A DNA stretch of 64,000 bases from CAJQQK01 sp965224225 (GCA_965224225.1 CBDCZF010000027.1:1-64000); one strand, 5' to 3'. Shown: positions 41,442 to 50,912, counted from the stretch's first letter. The notes: generated by a model from the letters alone, not told the origin. Made by a program: numbers and translations.

Positions 41442-43520
41442 TCAGGTTGTGACATCGGCTAAGCCGCGCTGGCGGAGCAGGCCGCCGACGCTCGGCAGTT
41501 TGCCACGGAACGCCAGGTAGGCCTCACCTCCCTGCTTCCGCCCGCCGGCACTGTAGACATGGCGGTGCAGCTTGCCGGCGGTCTCTGCATCGAAAATGTC
41601 GCCGGCTTCCTCGAACGCGGCGAACGCATCGGCGTCGAGCACTTCGGACCACATGTAACTGTAGTAGCCCGCCGAATACCCGTCGCCGGCAAAGATGTGC
41701 AGGAAGTGCGGTGCGCGATGGCGCATTGCGATGGCATCCGGCAGGCCGATGTCGGCGAGCACCCTGGCCTCGAAGGCAATCGGGTCGATATCGGCTGGAC
41801 AGTCGGGCCCGTGAAAGGCCATGTCGACGATTGCCGAGGCGAGGTATTCGACAGTCGCAAAGCCCTGGTTAAAGTTCGCCGCAGCCTCGAGCCGCTCGAT
41901 CAATTCATCGGGTATCGGCTCGCCGGTCTCCGAGTGGCGGGCGAACCGGCGGAGGATCGGCGCCTGTTCGAGCCAGTGCTCGTAAAGCTGTGATGGCAGT
42001 TCAACGAAATCGCGCTCGACGCTGGTGCCGGCAAGCGAGGGGTAGGTGACATCCGAGAGGAGGCCGTGCAGGGCGTGGCCGAATTCGTGGAACAACGTGC
42101 GCGCATCATCGAACGAGAGCAGGGCCGGTTCACCGGCGGGCGGCTTGGCGAAGTTCATGACGTTGACGATGATCGGCCGTGTCTCATCGCCCAGGCGTTG
42201 CTGCGAGCGAAAGGCACTCATCCAGGCACCTGAGCGTTTGCTCGCGCGCGCGAAATAATCACCGAGGAACAGCCCGACAACAGTGCCCTCCCGATTGAAT
42301 ACATCGAAGGCGCGCACGTCCGGGTGATAGAGCGTGAGGTCTTGGCGCTCTTTGAACGCGAGCCCGAACAGCCGGCCGGCAACGTCGAAGGCGGCGGCAA
42401 TCACGTTGTCGAGCACCAGATACTGCTTGATCGAGGCTTCATCGAGTTCGAAGTCGCGCTGGCGCACGCGCTCGGCCCAGTAGCGCCAGTCCCAGGGCGC
42501 GATATCGCCGTTGGCACCGGCCGCACGGGCGGCATCAGCAAGGCGTAGTCGTTCTTCTTCGGCGCGGCGCCTGGCGTGCGGCCAAACCGTCTCGAGAAGT
42601 TCGGTTGCACCCGCCGGCGTCTTGGCCATGGTGTTGTCGAGCTTGAAGTCGGCATACGATGCAAAGCCGAGCAGGTCGGCAAGTTCACGGCGCAGCGCAA
42701 GTGTCTCGCAGATGATTTCGCGGTTGTCGTGGGCACCGGCGTTTTCGCCACGTGCAGTCCAGGCTCTGAAGGCCTGCTCGCGCAAATCGCGCCGCTCGGA
42801 AAACGTCAGGAACGGCTCGATCAGCGAGCGTGACAGCGTCACGATGTAAGGTGCATCGGTGCCTCTTTCGCTGGCAGCCGCGGCCATCGCCTGGCGCAAG
42901 GTGTCGGGCAGGCCGGCAAGATCGGCCTCGTCACGCAATTCCAGCATAAATGTCGCTTCGTCGGCGAGGACGTTCTGGGAGAAGGCCGTGCCGAGTTCGG
43001 CCAGCCGCTGCTTGATCTCGGCCAGGCGTTCGCGTTCGGCTCCTTTGAGCTTGGCGCCGGCGCGGACGAATCTTTCGTAGGTGCGCTCCAGGACACGTGC
43101 CTGCTCTTCGTCGAGTTCGAGCGTTTCGCGGCGCGACCAGAGATCGCTAACGCGGCCGAACAAGGCTTCGTTGGAGGTGATCTTGGTTGCGTGCGCTGCC
43201 ATGCGCGGCGCCAGTTCGCGCTCGATTGCCTGGATCTCAGGCGAGGTGTCGGCGCTCGCCAGGTTCCAGAATACGGCGGCGTTGCGCGACAGGCCGAGAC
43301 CGCTGAGTTCCATGGCATCGATCGTATTCGCGAACGTCGCTGTGTCGCTGTTGCCGGCGATCCGGTCAATCTCGTGCAGATGCTCGGCCATCGCCTGCTC
43401 CAGGACAGGCAGGAAGTGAGCGGCCTCAAGGCTCGCAAAATCGGGAAAATCGCCGGTCTCAAACCAATTCGAGCGGAGCTGGTTGACGCCGCCGGGGGCA
43501 GACCGTGCAGGTGCGCTCAT
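41442..43520 (-). CDS. M3 family metallopeptidase (oligopeptidase A/Dcp type)
   Basis: 692-residue zinc oligopeptidase, cytosolic. The zinc site HEFGHALHG lies near residue 460, with the third ligand Glu downstream (SVERDFVELPSQ). The N-terminal FASLEAAHFLPVLEQAM and the mid-domain match thimet/oligopeptidase A families of ~680 residues. ATG 43520 (MSAPARS) is favoured over 43532. It degrades short peptides, including signal-peptide fragments in related bacteria. It lies next to the merR-ihfA-fabH block in the same direction. Confidence 0.93.
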   Translation of the reverse strand: MSAPARSAPGGVNQLRSNWFETGDFPDFASLEAAHFLPVLEQAMAEHLHEIDRIAGNSDTATFANTIDAMELSGLGLSRNAAVFWNLASADTSPEIQAIERELAPRMAAHATKITSNEALFGRVSDLWSRRETLELDEEQARVLERTYERFVRAGAKLKGAERERLAEIKQRLAELGTAFSQNVLADEATFMLELRDEADLAGLPDTLRQAMAAAASERGTDAPYIVTLSRSLIEPFLTFSERRDLREQAFRAWTARGENAGAHDNREIICETLALRRELADLLGFASYADFKLDNTMAKTPAGATELLETVWPHARRRAEEERLRLADAARAAGANGDIAPWDWRYWAERVRQRDFELDEASIKQYLVLDNVIAAAFDVAGRLFGLAFKERQDLTLYHPDVRAFDVFNREGTVVGLFLGDYFARASKRSGAWMSAFRSQQRLGDETRPIIVNVMNFAKPPAGEPALLSFDDARTLFHEFGHALHGLLSDVTYPSLAGTSVERDFVELPSQLYEHWLEQAPILRRFARHSETGEPIPDELIERLEAAANFNQGFATVEYLASAIVDMAFHGPDCPADIDPIAFEARVLADIGLPDAIAMRHRAPHFLHIFAGDGYSAGYYSYMWSEVLDADAFAAFEEAGDIFDAETAGKLHRHVYSAGGRKQGGEAYLAFRGKLPSVGGLLRQRGLADVTT

Positions 43521-43547
43521 TTCAATCTCCAACGAGCAGGTGCCCGG

Positions 43548-43994
43548 CTACCGGGCAGGTCGACCGGCCAGCAGCAAATCGCGGCAGGACTCCAATTCAT
43601 TGACCGCACGCTCGACGAGCGACTTCATATCCGATGACAGCTTCTGGACAGATCGCGTTGATTTGCGGGTCGCGCGCGTGGCCGGCGCCGGCTTCGCCTT
43701 GACCGCAACCCCGACCATTGTGCCGGCGGCACCGCTCGCCTTGACGTGGTCGGCGCCCTGTTCACGAAGGATCTTTTGCACGCCCTTGATCGTGAAGCCT
43801 TCAAGGTGCAGCAACACGCGGATGCCGCGCAGGAGTTCAACGTCTTCCGGCCGGTAATACCGCCGGCCGCCGCCGCGCTTCATCGGCCGCACGTGCGGAA
43901 ATTTGACTTCCCAGAAACGCAGCACGTGTTTGGGTACGCCGAGTTCCTCGGCCACTTCGCTGATTGTCCGAAATGCCTCTGATGATTTCGCCAT
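43548..43994 (-). CDS. MerR family transcriptional regulator
   Basis: 148-residue regulator with an N-terminal winged HTH (FRTISEVAEELGVPKHVLRF), the GGGRRYYRPEDVELL wing, and a helical region. It carries no metal-binding cysteines, so it is probably not a metal sensor. Three consecutive ATGs (44000, 43997, 43994) follow a GGGGG run; the third has the best spacing. A Lys/Ala-rich C-terminal third is unusual. This is the conserved alphaproteobacterial MerR gene beside ihfA. Confidence 0.9.
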   Translation of the reverse strand: MAKSSEAFRTISEVAEELGVPKHVLRFWEVKFPHVRPMKRGGGRRYYRPEDVELLRGIRVLLHLEGFTIKGVQKILREQGADHVKASGAAGTMVGVAVKAKPAPATRATRKSTRSVQKLSSDMKSLVERAVNELESCRDLLLAGRPAR

Positions 43995-44239
43995 CATCAT
44001 CCCCCGATACCAATTCTCGGCATTGCGACCGTGCCAAGCCGGTCCGATGCCCGCATCACTCGAGATATTGGCGGCCAATGCAGGTGGTGTTGTGGAACGC
44101 CATTACAGCGACGGCATCACTGCCCGCCCAACCGATTGTGCTGCACAAACGGAACTACGTTTCGGTGAACGGGTCCAGCTTGAAAGCCAGCCTTTGCACT
44201 ATGAATGGCAACCGCGGCGTCGCGTCCGCCGCCCACCCG

Positions 44240-44560
44240 TCATTCGGCCGCGGTGCGCCGCTGTGACAGGCTCGCGTTGATACGCTCTTTCATTATATTG
44301 CTTGGCCGGAATACCAGCACGCGACGCGGCATGATCGGCACTTCCTCGCCCGTCTTGGGATTACGTCCAACACGCTGTCCCTTCTCCCGAATGCCGAACG
44401 ATCCGAAAGATGACAGCTTTACAGGCTCACCATTAGCCAGCGAATCCGAGATTTCCCGGAGAACCAACTCGACCAGTTCCTGCGACTCATTTCGCGGTAA
44501 ACCGACCTTCGTGACCAAGGCCTCAGCCAAATCTGCACGCGTAAGCGTCTTACTACCCAT
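44240..44560 (-). CDS. ihfA: integration host factor alpha subunit
   Basis: 106-residue HU/IHF fold protein that bends DNA as a heterodimer. It has the TLTRADLAEALVTKVGL N-terminal helices, the VKLSSFGSFGIREKGQRVGR beta-arm and NPKTGEEVPI tip with the intercalating Pro. The C-terminus is extended past the usual end. ATG 44560 is chosen for fit to the family. It lies between the MerR gene and fabH, the conserved alphaproteobacterial order. Confidence 0.95.
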   Translation of the reverse strand: MGSKTLTRADLAEALVTKVGLPRNESQELVELVLREISDSLANGEPVKLSSFGSFGIREKGQRVGRNPKTGEEVPIMPRRVLVFRPSNIMKERINASLSQRRTAAE

Positions 44561-44709
44561 GGACCTGCGCCTCCCCAGTTCCAAAGCTCAGGGATCGTAC
44601 TCATACGAACTCGAACGGTCAATCAAGGAATGGGACAAGCGGCTGATTTGGCAGAGAAATCAAATAAACTGCGAACCATCGCAAATGTGCCACAGTGCCA
44701 TTCCGGTGT

Positions 44710-45687
44710 TTACCAGCGCGCCAAGACGGCACCCCAGGTGAAGCCACCGCCCATCGCCTCCATCAGGACCAGATCACCCTCCTTGAGCTTGTGGGATTCA
44801 TAAGCCTGATTGAGTGCGAGGGGGATCGATGCGGCGGACGTGTTGCCGTGGCGGGCAAGTGTCTTGATGACCTTCTCCGGTGCAACACCGAGCTTCTTGG
44901 CAATGCCGTCCAGAATGCGCGCATTCGCCTGATGCGGCACGAACAGGTCGATGTCTTGCGCCTTGAAACCCGAGAGCAGCAAGGTCTCTTCGATCACGCC
45001 CGAGATCTTCTGCACGGCATGGCGAAAGACTTCGCGCCCGTTCATGCGCAAGTGACCGGTTGATTTGGTCGTCGAAGGCCCGCCGTCGACATAGAGCAGA
45101 TCTTCAAAGCGTCCGTCGGAGCGCAGCCGGCTCGCCAGGATGCCGCGATCGGCGTTGGTGCCGGACTGGTTATGCGCTTCGAGAACCACGGCGCCGGCGC
45201 CATCGCCGAACAGTACGCAGGTCGAGCGATCCTCCCAGTCGAGAATGCGCGAAAAAGTCTCAGCACCAACCACGAGCACGCGCTTGGAATGACCGCAACG
45301 GATCGCATTGTCGGCGGTGGCAAGCGCATAGACGAAGCCGGAGCAGACGGCCTGTATGTCGAAAGCGGCCCCCTTGGTCATGCCGATCGCATGCTGAATG
45401 CGGATTGCGGTCGACGGGAATGTGCGGTCCGGCGTTGCCGTTGCGCAAATCAAAAGATCGATGTCGATTGGGTCGATGCCGGCACGAATGAGTGCGCTCT
45501 TCGCTGCCCGGGTGCCGAGATCTGATGTGAATTCATCATCGCCCGCGATGTGGCGTGCCTGAATACCGGTGCGCTCCTGGATCCATTCGTCGGTCGTGTC
45601 GACGATATCCGACATTTCCTCGTTGGTAAGAACACGTTCCGGCAGGTAAGCGCCGACCCCTCGGATGACCGAACGAATGCTTGTCAC
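44710..45687 (-). CDS. fabH: 3-oxoacyl-ACP synthase III
   Basis: 325-residue initiating condensing enzyme of fatty-acid synthesis. The catalytic Cys is in DIQAVCSGFVYAL, the His in FVPHQANARIL and the Asn in ARHGNTSAASIP, a complete Cys-His-Asn triad. The C-terminus has GGGFTWGAVLARW. GTG 45687 follows AGGAG at ideal spacing, so the longer frame to 45729 is rejected. It is encoded with plsX upstream and ihfA downstream. Confidence 0.96.
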   Translation of the reverse strand: MTSIRSVIRGVGAYLPERVLTNEEMSDIVDTTDEWIQERTGIQARHIAGDDEFTSDLGTRAAKSALIRAGIDPIDIDLLICATATPDRTFPSTAIRIQHAIGMTKGAAFDIQAVCSGFVYALATADNAIRCGHSKRVLVVGAETFSRILDWEDRSTCVLFGDGAGAVVLEAHNQSGTNADRGILASRLRSDGRFEDLLYVDGGPSTTKSTGHLRMNGREVFRHAVQKISGVIEETLLLSGFKAQDIDLFVPHQANARILDGIAKKLGVAPEKVIKTLARHGNTSAASIPLALNQAYESHKLKEGDLVLMEAMGGGFTWGAVLARW

Positions 45688-45826
45688 AGCGTCTCCTGTT
45701 CTCACCTGTCCCGTCCGCCCCGTCGCCATCGTGATGCGGCGAATGCCGGCCTTAGCGTTTGTCCGCGGGACCGGCGCGCCCGCTTATGAGGGCAGGTGTG
45801 TAGTGTTCAACCTTGCAGTTGCGAAC

Positions 45827-46870
45827 TCAACTCGCAAGCCGGGACGACATACGTCCGTGGAAAGCGTGAATATCGCTGCTCAATCGCTGCACCAGGCCGC
45901 TTTGGGCCATATCCTGGCTGATATCTATGGCGCTCGCGAAACCGAGCGCGTCCGTGCCGCCATGACTCTTGACAGCGATGCCGTTGAGACCGAGGAACGT
46001 GCCGCCGTTGACCCGGCGCGGGTCCATCTTGTTCTTGAGGACGCGAAAACCGCCCTGGGCGAGATAGGCACCGATCCGCGAAATCAGCGAACGGGTCATC
46101 GCATCCTTCAGATATTGCGAGATCTGGCGCGCCGTACCTTCAGCCGTCTTCAGCGCAATGTTGCCGGCAAAGCCTTCGACGACGACGACGTCGACATCGC
46201 CCTGGCCGATTTCGTGGCCTTCGACAAAGCCCGAATACTTGATCGGCAGGTCTTCGACTTCGCGCAGGATGGCGTGGGCCTGCTTGACTTCCTCGTTGCC
46301 CTTGATTTCCTCCGAGCCGACGTTCAGCAGGCCGACGTTGGGCCGTTCGACGTGGAACAGGGCGCGGGCCATGGCAGCACCCATCAGGGCGAAGTCACAG
46401 AGCTGTGTCGCGCTCGCGCCAATGTTCGCGCCGACATCGAGAACGATGCATTCGTTGCGCACGGTCGGCCAGAGCGCGGCTATTGCCGGTCGTTCGATAT
46501 CGGCAATCGGTCTGAGCACCAATTTCGACATCGCCATCAGCGCGCCGGTATTGCCGGCCGAGACGATCGCTCCGGCTTTGCCGTCAGCCACCGCCTTGAT
46601 GGCGAGCCACATGCTCGACGCGCGGCCCTGGCGGACGGCCTGGCTCGGCTTTTCATCCATCGCGACGGCGCTCTCGGTGTGCACGATCTCGGAGCGTGCC
46701 GCCAGATCCTTGTGGTCGGCAAGGGCTGCCTCGATCCGCTCGCGATCGCCGAACAGCATGAATGATAGTGCCGGGTGGCGCATCAGTGATATCGCCGTCC
46801 CCGGGATCGTGACGGCGGGTCCATGGTCTCCGCCCATCGCATCAATGGCAATCGTCAGCGAACCCGACAT
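45827..46870 (-). CDS. plsX: phosphate acyltransferase PlsX
   Basis: 347-residue enzyme that forms acyl-phosphate from acyl-ACP for phospholipid synthesis. It has IAIDAMGGDHGP, GAIVSAGNTGALMAM, RPAIAALWP, LDVGANIGA and the VDVVVVEGFAGNIALKTAEG segments of the family. Normal length. The fabH gene follows 140 bp on. Peripheral membrane enzyme. Confidence 0.96.
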   Translation of the reverse strand: MSGSLTIAIDAMGGDHGPAVTIPGTAISLMRHPALSFMLFGDRERIEAALADHKDLAARSEIVHTESAVAMDEKPSQAVRQGRASSMWLAIKAVADGKAGAIVSAGNTGALMAMSKLVLRPIADIERPAIAALWPTVRNECIVLDVGANIGASATQLCDFALMGAAMARALFHVERPNVGLLNVGSEEIKGNEEVKQAHAILREVEDLPIKYSGFVEGHEIGQGDVDVVVVEGFAGNIALKTAEGTARQISQYLKDAMTRSLISRIGAYLAQGGFRVLKNKMDPRRVNGGTFLGLNGIAVKSHGGTDALGFASAIDISQDMAQSGLVQRLSSDIHAFHGRMSSRLAS

Positions 46871-47113
46871 CAAATACGTTCAGCTCCGTTTGGCTGCGAT
46901 CCGATCGCTTGGAAATTCTCGGGCGTCGAGGTGCTGCCACTCAAGCGGCAAAGACCGATGCTTGCGCCGCAATGCCGCCCACCGCGGCGGACAATACCCA
47001 TTTGACCGAGCCATACAACCGGTTTGTTGTCGCCCTGCCTTGTCAAACTCCTACTTTCGGCTGGCTGATGGGTCCTGGTACGCGAGGTCTTGGTCAGCAA
47101 AGTTGAACGCTAT
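46871..47113. other. plsX-DUF177 gap lacking rpmF
   Basis: In most bacteria rpmF (ribosomal L32) lies here between the DUF177 gene and plsX. Both strands were read for the short Lys/Arg-rich L32 pattern and none is visible; rpmF is presumably elsewhere. Confidence 0.6.
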
Positions 47114-47629
47114 TCAGTCCGATTTGCCACGCTTGAGATGTCCAAGCACAGCAAAAGGGTTGTCGGCGGCTACGGGGGCGCCGGCCTCGGTTCGTTCGAG
47201 TTCGGCATCGCCGGCGCGGGGAAAGGGGTCGAGCGCCGAGGCGATGATCTCGGTGATCAGCCTGCCGACGTCGAGCGCGCCGTTCTCGATCGGTTCGGGA
47301 TCATCATCCGCCAGCGTATCGAAATCCGGTTCGATGTCGAATTGCGAGGCGGCATCGCTTCGAAACGCGACGCGAAAGGTCTCATCGATGGCCTGTTCGA
47401 TCGGATCGAGCGTAACGCCGCAGGTCTGCTCGACGGCGGCGCGAACCCGGCCGGTCACGACATAGTGCCCCGGGCCAACCGGTGAAATCTCGTAGCGCGC
47501 CCGCAGCGAGCGGCAGACGGCATCGCCGAAGAGCGCAGTGAGGCCGGCGCATTGTGCTTCACTCGCCCGACGATCAAACGATTGCGGGCGTGCGATGTCG
47601 GCGGCTTTATGAGTCCAATCCAGTTCCAT
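47114..47629 (-). CDS. DUF177 (YceD) family protein
   Basis: 171-residue YceD-like protein linked in many bacteria to 23S rRNA synthesis or maturation. Features are the L-R-A-R-Y-E-I core, VTGRVRAAVEQTCGVTLDPI with the conserved Cys, and the acidic DPEPIENGALDVGRLI segment followed by an E-x-I-A-x-x-L-D-P-F-P end. It lies upstream of plsX, the usual place, but without rpmF between them. Confidence 0.9.
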   Translation of the reverse strand: MELDWTHKAADIARPQSFDRRASEAQCAGLTALFGDAVCRSLRARYEISPVGPGHYVVTGRVRAAVEQTCGVTLDPIEQAIDETFRVAFRSDAASQFDIEPDFDTLADDDPEPIENGALDVGRLITEIIASALDPFPRAGDAELERTEAGAPVAADNPFAVLGHLKRGKSD

Positions 47630-47641
47630 TTGGAGGCGATC

Positions 47642-48220
47642 TCAGAGGCCTTCGGGGGATAGAAAATCAGCGGGATCCGGGAATGGTGGAGCCGTTGCAC
47701 GGTGGGGATTGGCCGTCGGCCCGGCCGGCCAATCGCCGAGTGCGTTTCGGGCCTCTCTCACATAGAGCGCGAGTTTTGCACCTTCCGTCCCGGGCTTGCC
47801 AGCAAAGAACAATTCACCGATCAGTTCGGCTAGGGCCGGATCCCCGTCATGCGACAGCGTTTGGGCGTAGAGCGTGTTGCGATCGTACAGACCGCCGGCA
47901 GCCTTGCGCACCTGGCGGGGCACCTTGGTATCGCCGATCGCCATCTCGCGGATCGATCCGTCGAGATCGCGTACGAAGGCTTCGACCAGCCCGCGTGCCA
48001 GTGGCCCGCCGGCCTGCGGATCATTCTTCGAGCGCAAACGTTCGAGCACCAGGACCATATGAAGGACAAGCAGTTCATAGCGCATTTCCGGCGTGTCCGG
48101 GATTGCGAAGCCCTGATAGAAGGCGGGCCGGCGGGCTTGCGCCACGATCGAGCCATAAATTTCTGTTGCCGTGCGCCCGTCCGTCGATCGTGCTCGGAAC
48201 CAGTCAAATAAACTGAGCAT
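47642..48220 (-). CDS. ubiquinol-cytochrome c chaperone (CBP3-like) family protein
   Basis: 192-residue helical protein. The family pattern includes YGSIVAQARRPAFYQGFAIPD, RYELLVLHMVLVLERL, and DGSIREMAIGDTKVPRQVRK followed by LYAQTL. The eukaryotic homologue helps assemble cytochrome b of complex III. ATG 48220 is chosen; the frame is open to 48367 but without family similarity. It is divergent from bamE, as in many alphaproteobacteria. Confidence 0.92.
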   Translation of the reverse strand: MLSLFDWFRARSTDGRTATEIYGSIVAQARRPAFYQGFAIPDTPEMRYELLVLHMVLVLERLRSKNDPQAGGPLARGLVEAFVRDLDGSIREMAIGDTKVPRQVRKAAGGLYDRNTLYAQTLSHDGDPALAELIGELFFAGKPGTEGAKLALYVREARNALGDWPAGPTANPHRATAPPFPDPADFLSPEGL

Positions 48221-48376
48221 ATCCAGTCTCTTGCACGTTCTCGGTTTTGGCTGCGATTGCGTTTTTCGGTAAGATAGCGGTGTTGGTGCCCGTGCATCTG
48301 ATTCGGGCATATAGGATGAAGTAAGCGCCAACCAAGAGCCATCGCCAGCCCCCAAGCCAAAGCTCAAGTCACCACC

Positions 48377-48826
48377 ATGAAGCCGATCTTTCCGCTTTCC
48401 ATCACGATCCTTGCCGCCGGCCTCGTGCTCGGCGGATGCGGCACGACCACATTAAAGCACGGCCAGCATTACACCCAGGCCGAATTGGCGCAGATCCAGC
48501 CGGGCATGAGCCAGGACGAGGTGCGCATGGCGCTCGGTTCGCCGGCAACGACATCGACGATCAATTCCGGCGCTGCCTACTACTATATCGCGTCGACCCG
48601 CAAGCAGACCGCATTCCTCGATCCGAAGGAAGTCGATCGCAAGGTGGTGGCGATCTATTTCACGCCGGTCGGCAGCGTCGAGCGCGTGGCGCACTACGGC
48701 ATGAAGGACGGCAAGGTGTTCGATTTCATCAGCCGGGAGACGCCATCTGCGAGTAGCGGCGATGACACTTTCCTGAAGATGCTGTTCCGCAATATCGGCC
48801 GGCGCGGTTCACCGTTCGGCCAGTAG
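48377..48826 (+). CDS. bamE: outer membrane assembly lipoprotein BamE (SmpA/OmlA)
   Basis: 149-residue lipoprotein of the BAM complex. The lipobox is LVLGGCGTT, followed by the SmpA/OmlA domain: QIQPGMSQDEVRMALGSP, YYYIASTRKQTAFLDPKEVDR and a VAIYF strand. The C-terminal tail is longer than in E. coli. Its end overlaps the convergent TauD gene's end by 18 bp. Confidence 0.93.
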   Translation: MKPIFPLSITILAAGLVLGGCGTTTLKHGQHYTQAELAQIQPGMSQDEVRMALGSPATTSTINSGAAYYYIASTRKQTAFLDPKEVDRKVVAIYFTPVGSVERVAHYGMKDGKVFDFISRETPSASSGDDTFLKMLFRNIGRRGSPFGQ

Positions 48827-49681
48827 GGTCGCACAGTCTTCAATAGGGGCGATCGCCGGCAATCTGATGCGGCGCATGATGCGCTGATGGCCGGCAACGT
48901 CGTGCAGCGCGATGTGCTTGACTGCGCGGTTGTCCCAGATGGCAAGCGAGCCGGGCTGCCAGCGAAAGCGGCAGGTGAACTCGGGCCGGTGGCCCCAATC
49001 CATCAGCCAATCGAGCAGCGGGCGGCTTTCGTCCTCGCTCATGCTCTCGAAACACACGCTGTAGGAGTTGTTGACGAACAGGCACTTGCGGCCGGTCTCG
49101 GGATGGGTGCGCACGACGGGGTGCAGATTGTATGTCTCGCGCCAGGCTTCGTCATCACGCACGCGGGTCGAGCGTTTGGCGCGCGCAGCGGGTGAGTTGG
49201 GGCCCGCCACCTTGCGGTCGGTATGGAGGCAGCGCAATGGCGCGATCATTGCCTTCATGCCGTCGGACAGGCGATCGTAGGCGAGATACTGGTTGGCAAA
49301 CAAGGTATCGCCGCCGATCGGCGGCACGTCGATGGCGTAAAGCAGGGCCGCCATCGGTGGTTCGGCCATCATCGTCGTATCGGTGTGCCATTCCTCACCG
49401 ACGATGTGCGTATCGCCCGGTTTGCGCACGATGGTGACGACCTCGGGATCATGATCGCCGGTGTCGAAGTTCGGGTGGATGAAGATTTCGCCGAACGCGC
49501 GCGCCAGGCGCTTGTGGGCCGCAACGTCAAGTTCCTGATCGCGCACGAAGATCACGCAGTGCTCGAGAAGTGCCTGGCGCAAGGCGGTGATCAATCTGTC
49601 GGTCAGCGCGCCGCTGAGGTCAACGCCTGAAATCTCGGCGCCGATCGCCGGTGATAATGGCTTTATGTCAAGCTGCGCCAT
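48809..49681 (-). CDS. TauD/TfdA family dioxygenase
   Basis: 290-residue Fe(II)/2-oxoglutarate dioxygenase. The iron motif HxD occurs in EEWHTDTTMM, the distal His is in the C-terminal VKHIALHDV region, and an Arg near RIRLP would bind 2-oxoglutarate. ATG 49681 (MAQLDIKPL) starts the family N-terminus; upstream codons have none. The N-terminus shows GAEISGVDLSG. It lies just upstream of copy 2 of the 270-bp element. Substrate unknown. Confidence 0.92.
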   Translation of the reverse strand: MAQLDIKPLSPAIGAEISGVDLSGALTDRLITALRQALLEHCVIFVRDQELDVAAHKRLARAFGEIFIHPNFDTGDHDPEVVTIVRKPGDTHIVGEEWHTDTTMMAEPPMAALLYAIDVPPIGGDTLFANQYLAYDRLSDGMKAMIAPLRCLHTDRKVAGPNSPAARAKRSTRVRDDEAWRETYNLHPVVRTHPETGRKCLFVNNSYSVCFESMSEDESRPLLDWLMDWGHRPEFTCRFRWQPGSLAIWDNRAVKHIALHDVAGHQRIMRRIRLPAIAPIEDCATLLAER

Positions 49682-49753
49682 GTTCATGCTCCGGCTGCAA
49701 CCATCGCAACTTACCACGAACTGGGTTGCGCAATCGAGGGTATCGGCAGCAGA

Positions 49754-50023
49754 CTAGGTCACAAACTCATAAATCTTGCCTCATTGGTGTCGGTCAATTT
49801 GCTTCGCTGGCAGGAGCAAGGCTGCAGGAGATGTGGTTCATCTTCAAAGTCTTGCGACGCCGCAGCGAAGCAAATTGGCCACATCCTGCGGACGCCGAAA
49901 TGGCGTGGCGAACTGCAACGTTGCGGGATTTGTACGGGCAACCAGCCCGCCCTGCATCCCGCGCCTCGCATTTCTTGGCCATTTCGGCGCCAATGATGCA
50001 AGATTTATGAGTTTGTGACCTAG
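49754..50023 (+). mobile_element. 270-bp MITE-like palindromic element, copy 2
   Basis: Same length and ends as copy 1 (17487-17756), CTAG-bounded, with one mismatch in the terminal repeats. The 18-bp internal repeats are at 49792-49809 and 49863-49880 (one mismatch). The 53-bp core between them (49810-49862) is the reverse complement of copy 1's core with one change. Both copies are preceded by AGA. It ends 29 bp before the LLM oxidoreductase start. Confidence 0.88.
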
Positions 50024-50052
50024 CCCAAACATCACCTGCTTGGAGCAACGAC

Positions 50053-50895
50053 ATGCAGATCGGCCTTTCCATTCCGCTACCCGCCTACACGATCGATCCG
50101 GCTTTCATGGCAGCCAAAGCTGAAGAATTGGGCTTCGCTTCGATCTGGTATGCCGAGCATCCGGCGGTACCGGTGATCAGTGACAGTCCGTTTCCGGCAA
50201 CCGGCGGTGAGATCCCGTGGACCTACTCGCATTTTACCGAGCCCTACATCGCGCTCGCACGGGCCTCGGCTGTCACGAAGACGATCAAGCTTGGCACCGG
50301 CATTACGCTAATCCCGCATCGCCATCCAATGATCCTCGCCAAGGAGGTCGCCGCGCTCGACTTCCACAGCGGCGGGCGCTTCCTGTTCGGGATCGGCACC
50401 GGCTGGCTCAGAGAGGAGCTGGAAATCTTCGGCGGTGATTTTCCGCGGCGCTGGACCCAGACGCGTGAGGCGCTCGATGCCATGAAAGCGGTCTGGACGA
50501 ACGAGGCGGGCGAATTCCACGGCACCTACTACGACTTCCCGCCGGTGCGCGTTTACCCGAAGCCCGCGCAAAAGCCCTATCCGCCTATTCTGATCGGCGG
50601 CATGGCTAAGAACGTATTGAAGCGGATCGTCGATCACGCCGACGGCTGGCTGCCGAATCGCGTAACGCCCGAGGGTCTCAAGGAACAGCGCGGCGAACTT
50701 AATCGCCTCGCCGAAGCGGCCGGGCGCGATCCCAAGTCGATCAACATCACGATTTACGGCCAGGAACCTGATCGCGAGCTGATCCGATCTCTGATCGGGG
50801 CCGGCGCCGACAGTGTCGTCGTGCGCCCGCAACACGTCGAGACGGAAGCCGAGATGGGCCGTCAGCTCGAAGAGATCGCAGCAAAGGTTTTTTGA
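50053..50895 (+). CDS. LLM class F420-dependent oxidoreductase
   Basis: 280-residue TIM-barrel protein of the luciferase-like monooxygenase class, TIGR03619-like subgroup. Typical segments are AEELGFASIWYAEHPAV, TGITLIPHRHPMILAKEVA, DFHSGGRFLFGIGTGWLREE, PYPPILIGG and the long C-terminal helix. TTGGAG lies before ATG 50053. Cofactor could be F420 or FMN; no F420 genes are in view. Element copy 2 sits in its upstream region and may affect its expression. Confidence 0.9.
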   Translation: MQIGLSIPLPAYTIDPAFMAAKAEELGFASIWYAEHPAVPVISDSPFPATGGEIPWTYSHFTEPYIALARASAVTKTIKLGTGITLIPHRHPMILAKEVAALDFHSGGRFLFGIGTGWLREELEIFGGDFPRRWTQTREALDAMKAVWTNEAGEFHGTYYDFPPVRVYPKPAQKPYPPILIGGMAKNVLKRIVDHADGWLPNRVTPEGLKEQRGELNRLAEAAGRDPKSINITIYGQEPDRELIRSLIGAGADSVVVRPQHVETEAEMGRQLEEIAAKVF

Positions 50896-50912
50896 ACCGG
50901 CCGATGTGCGCT

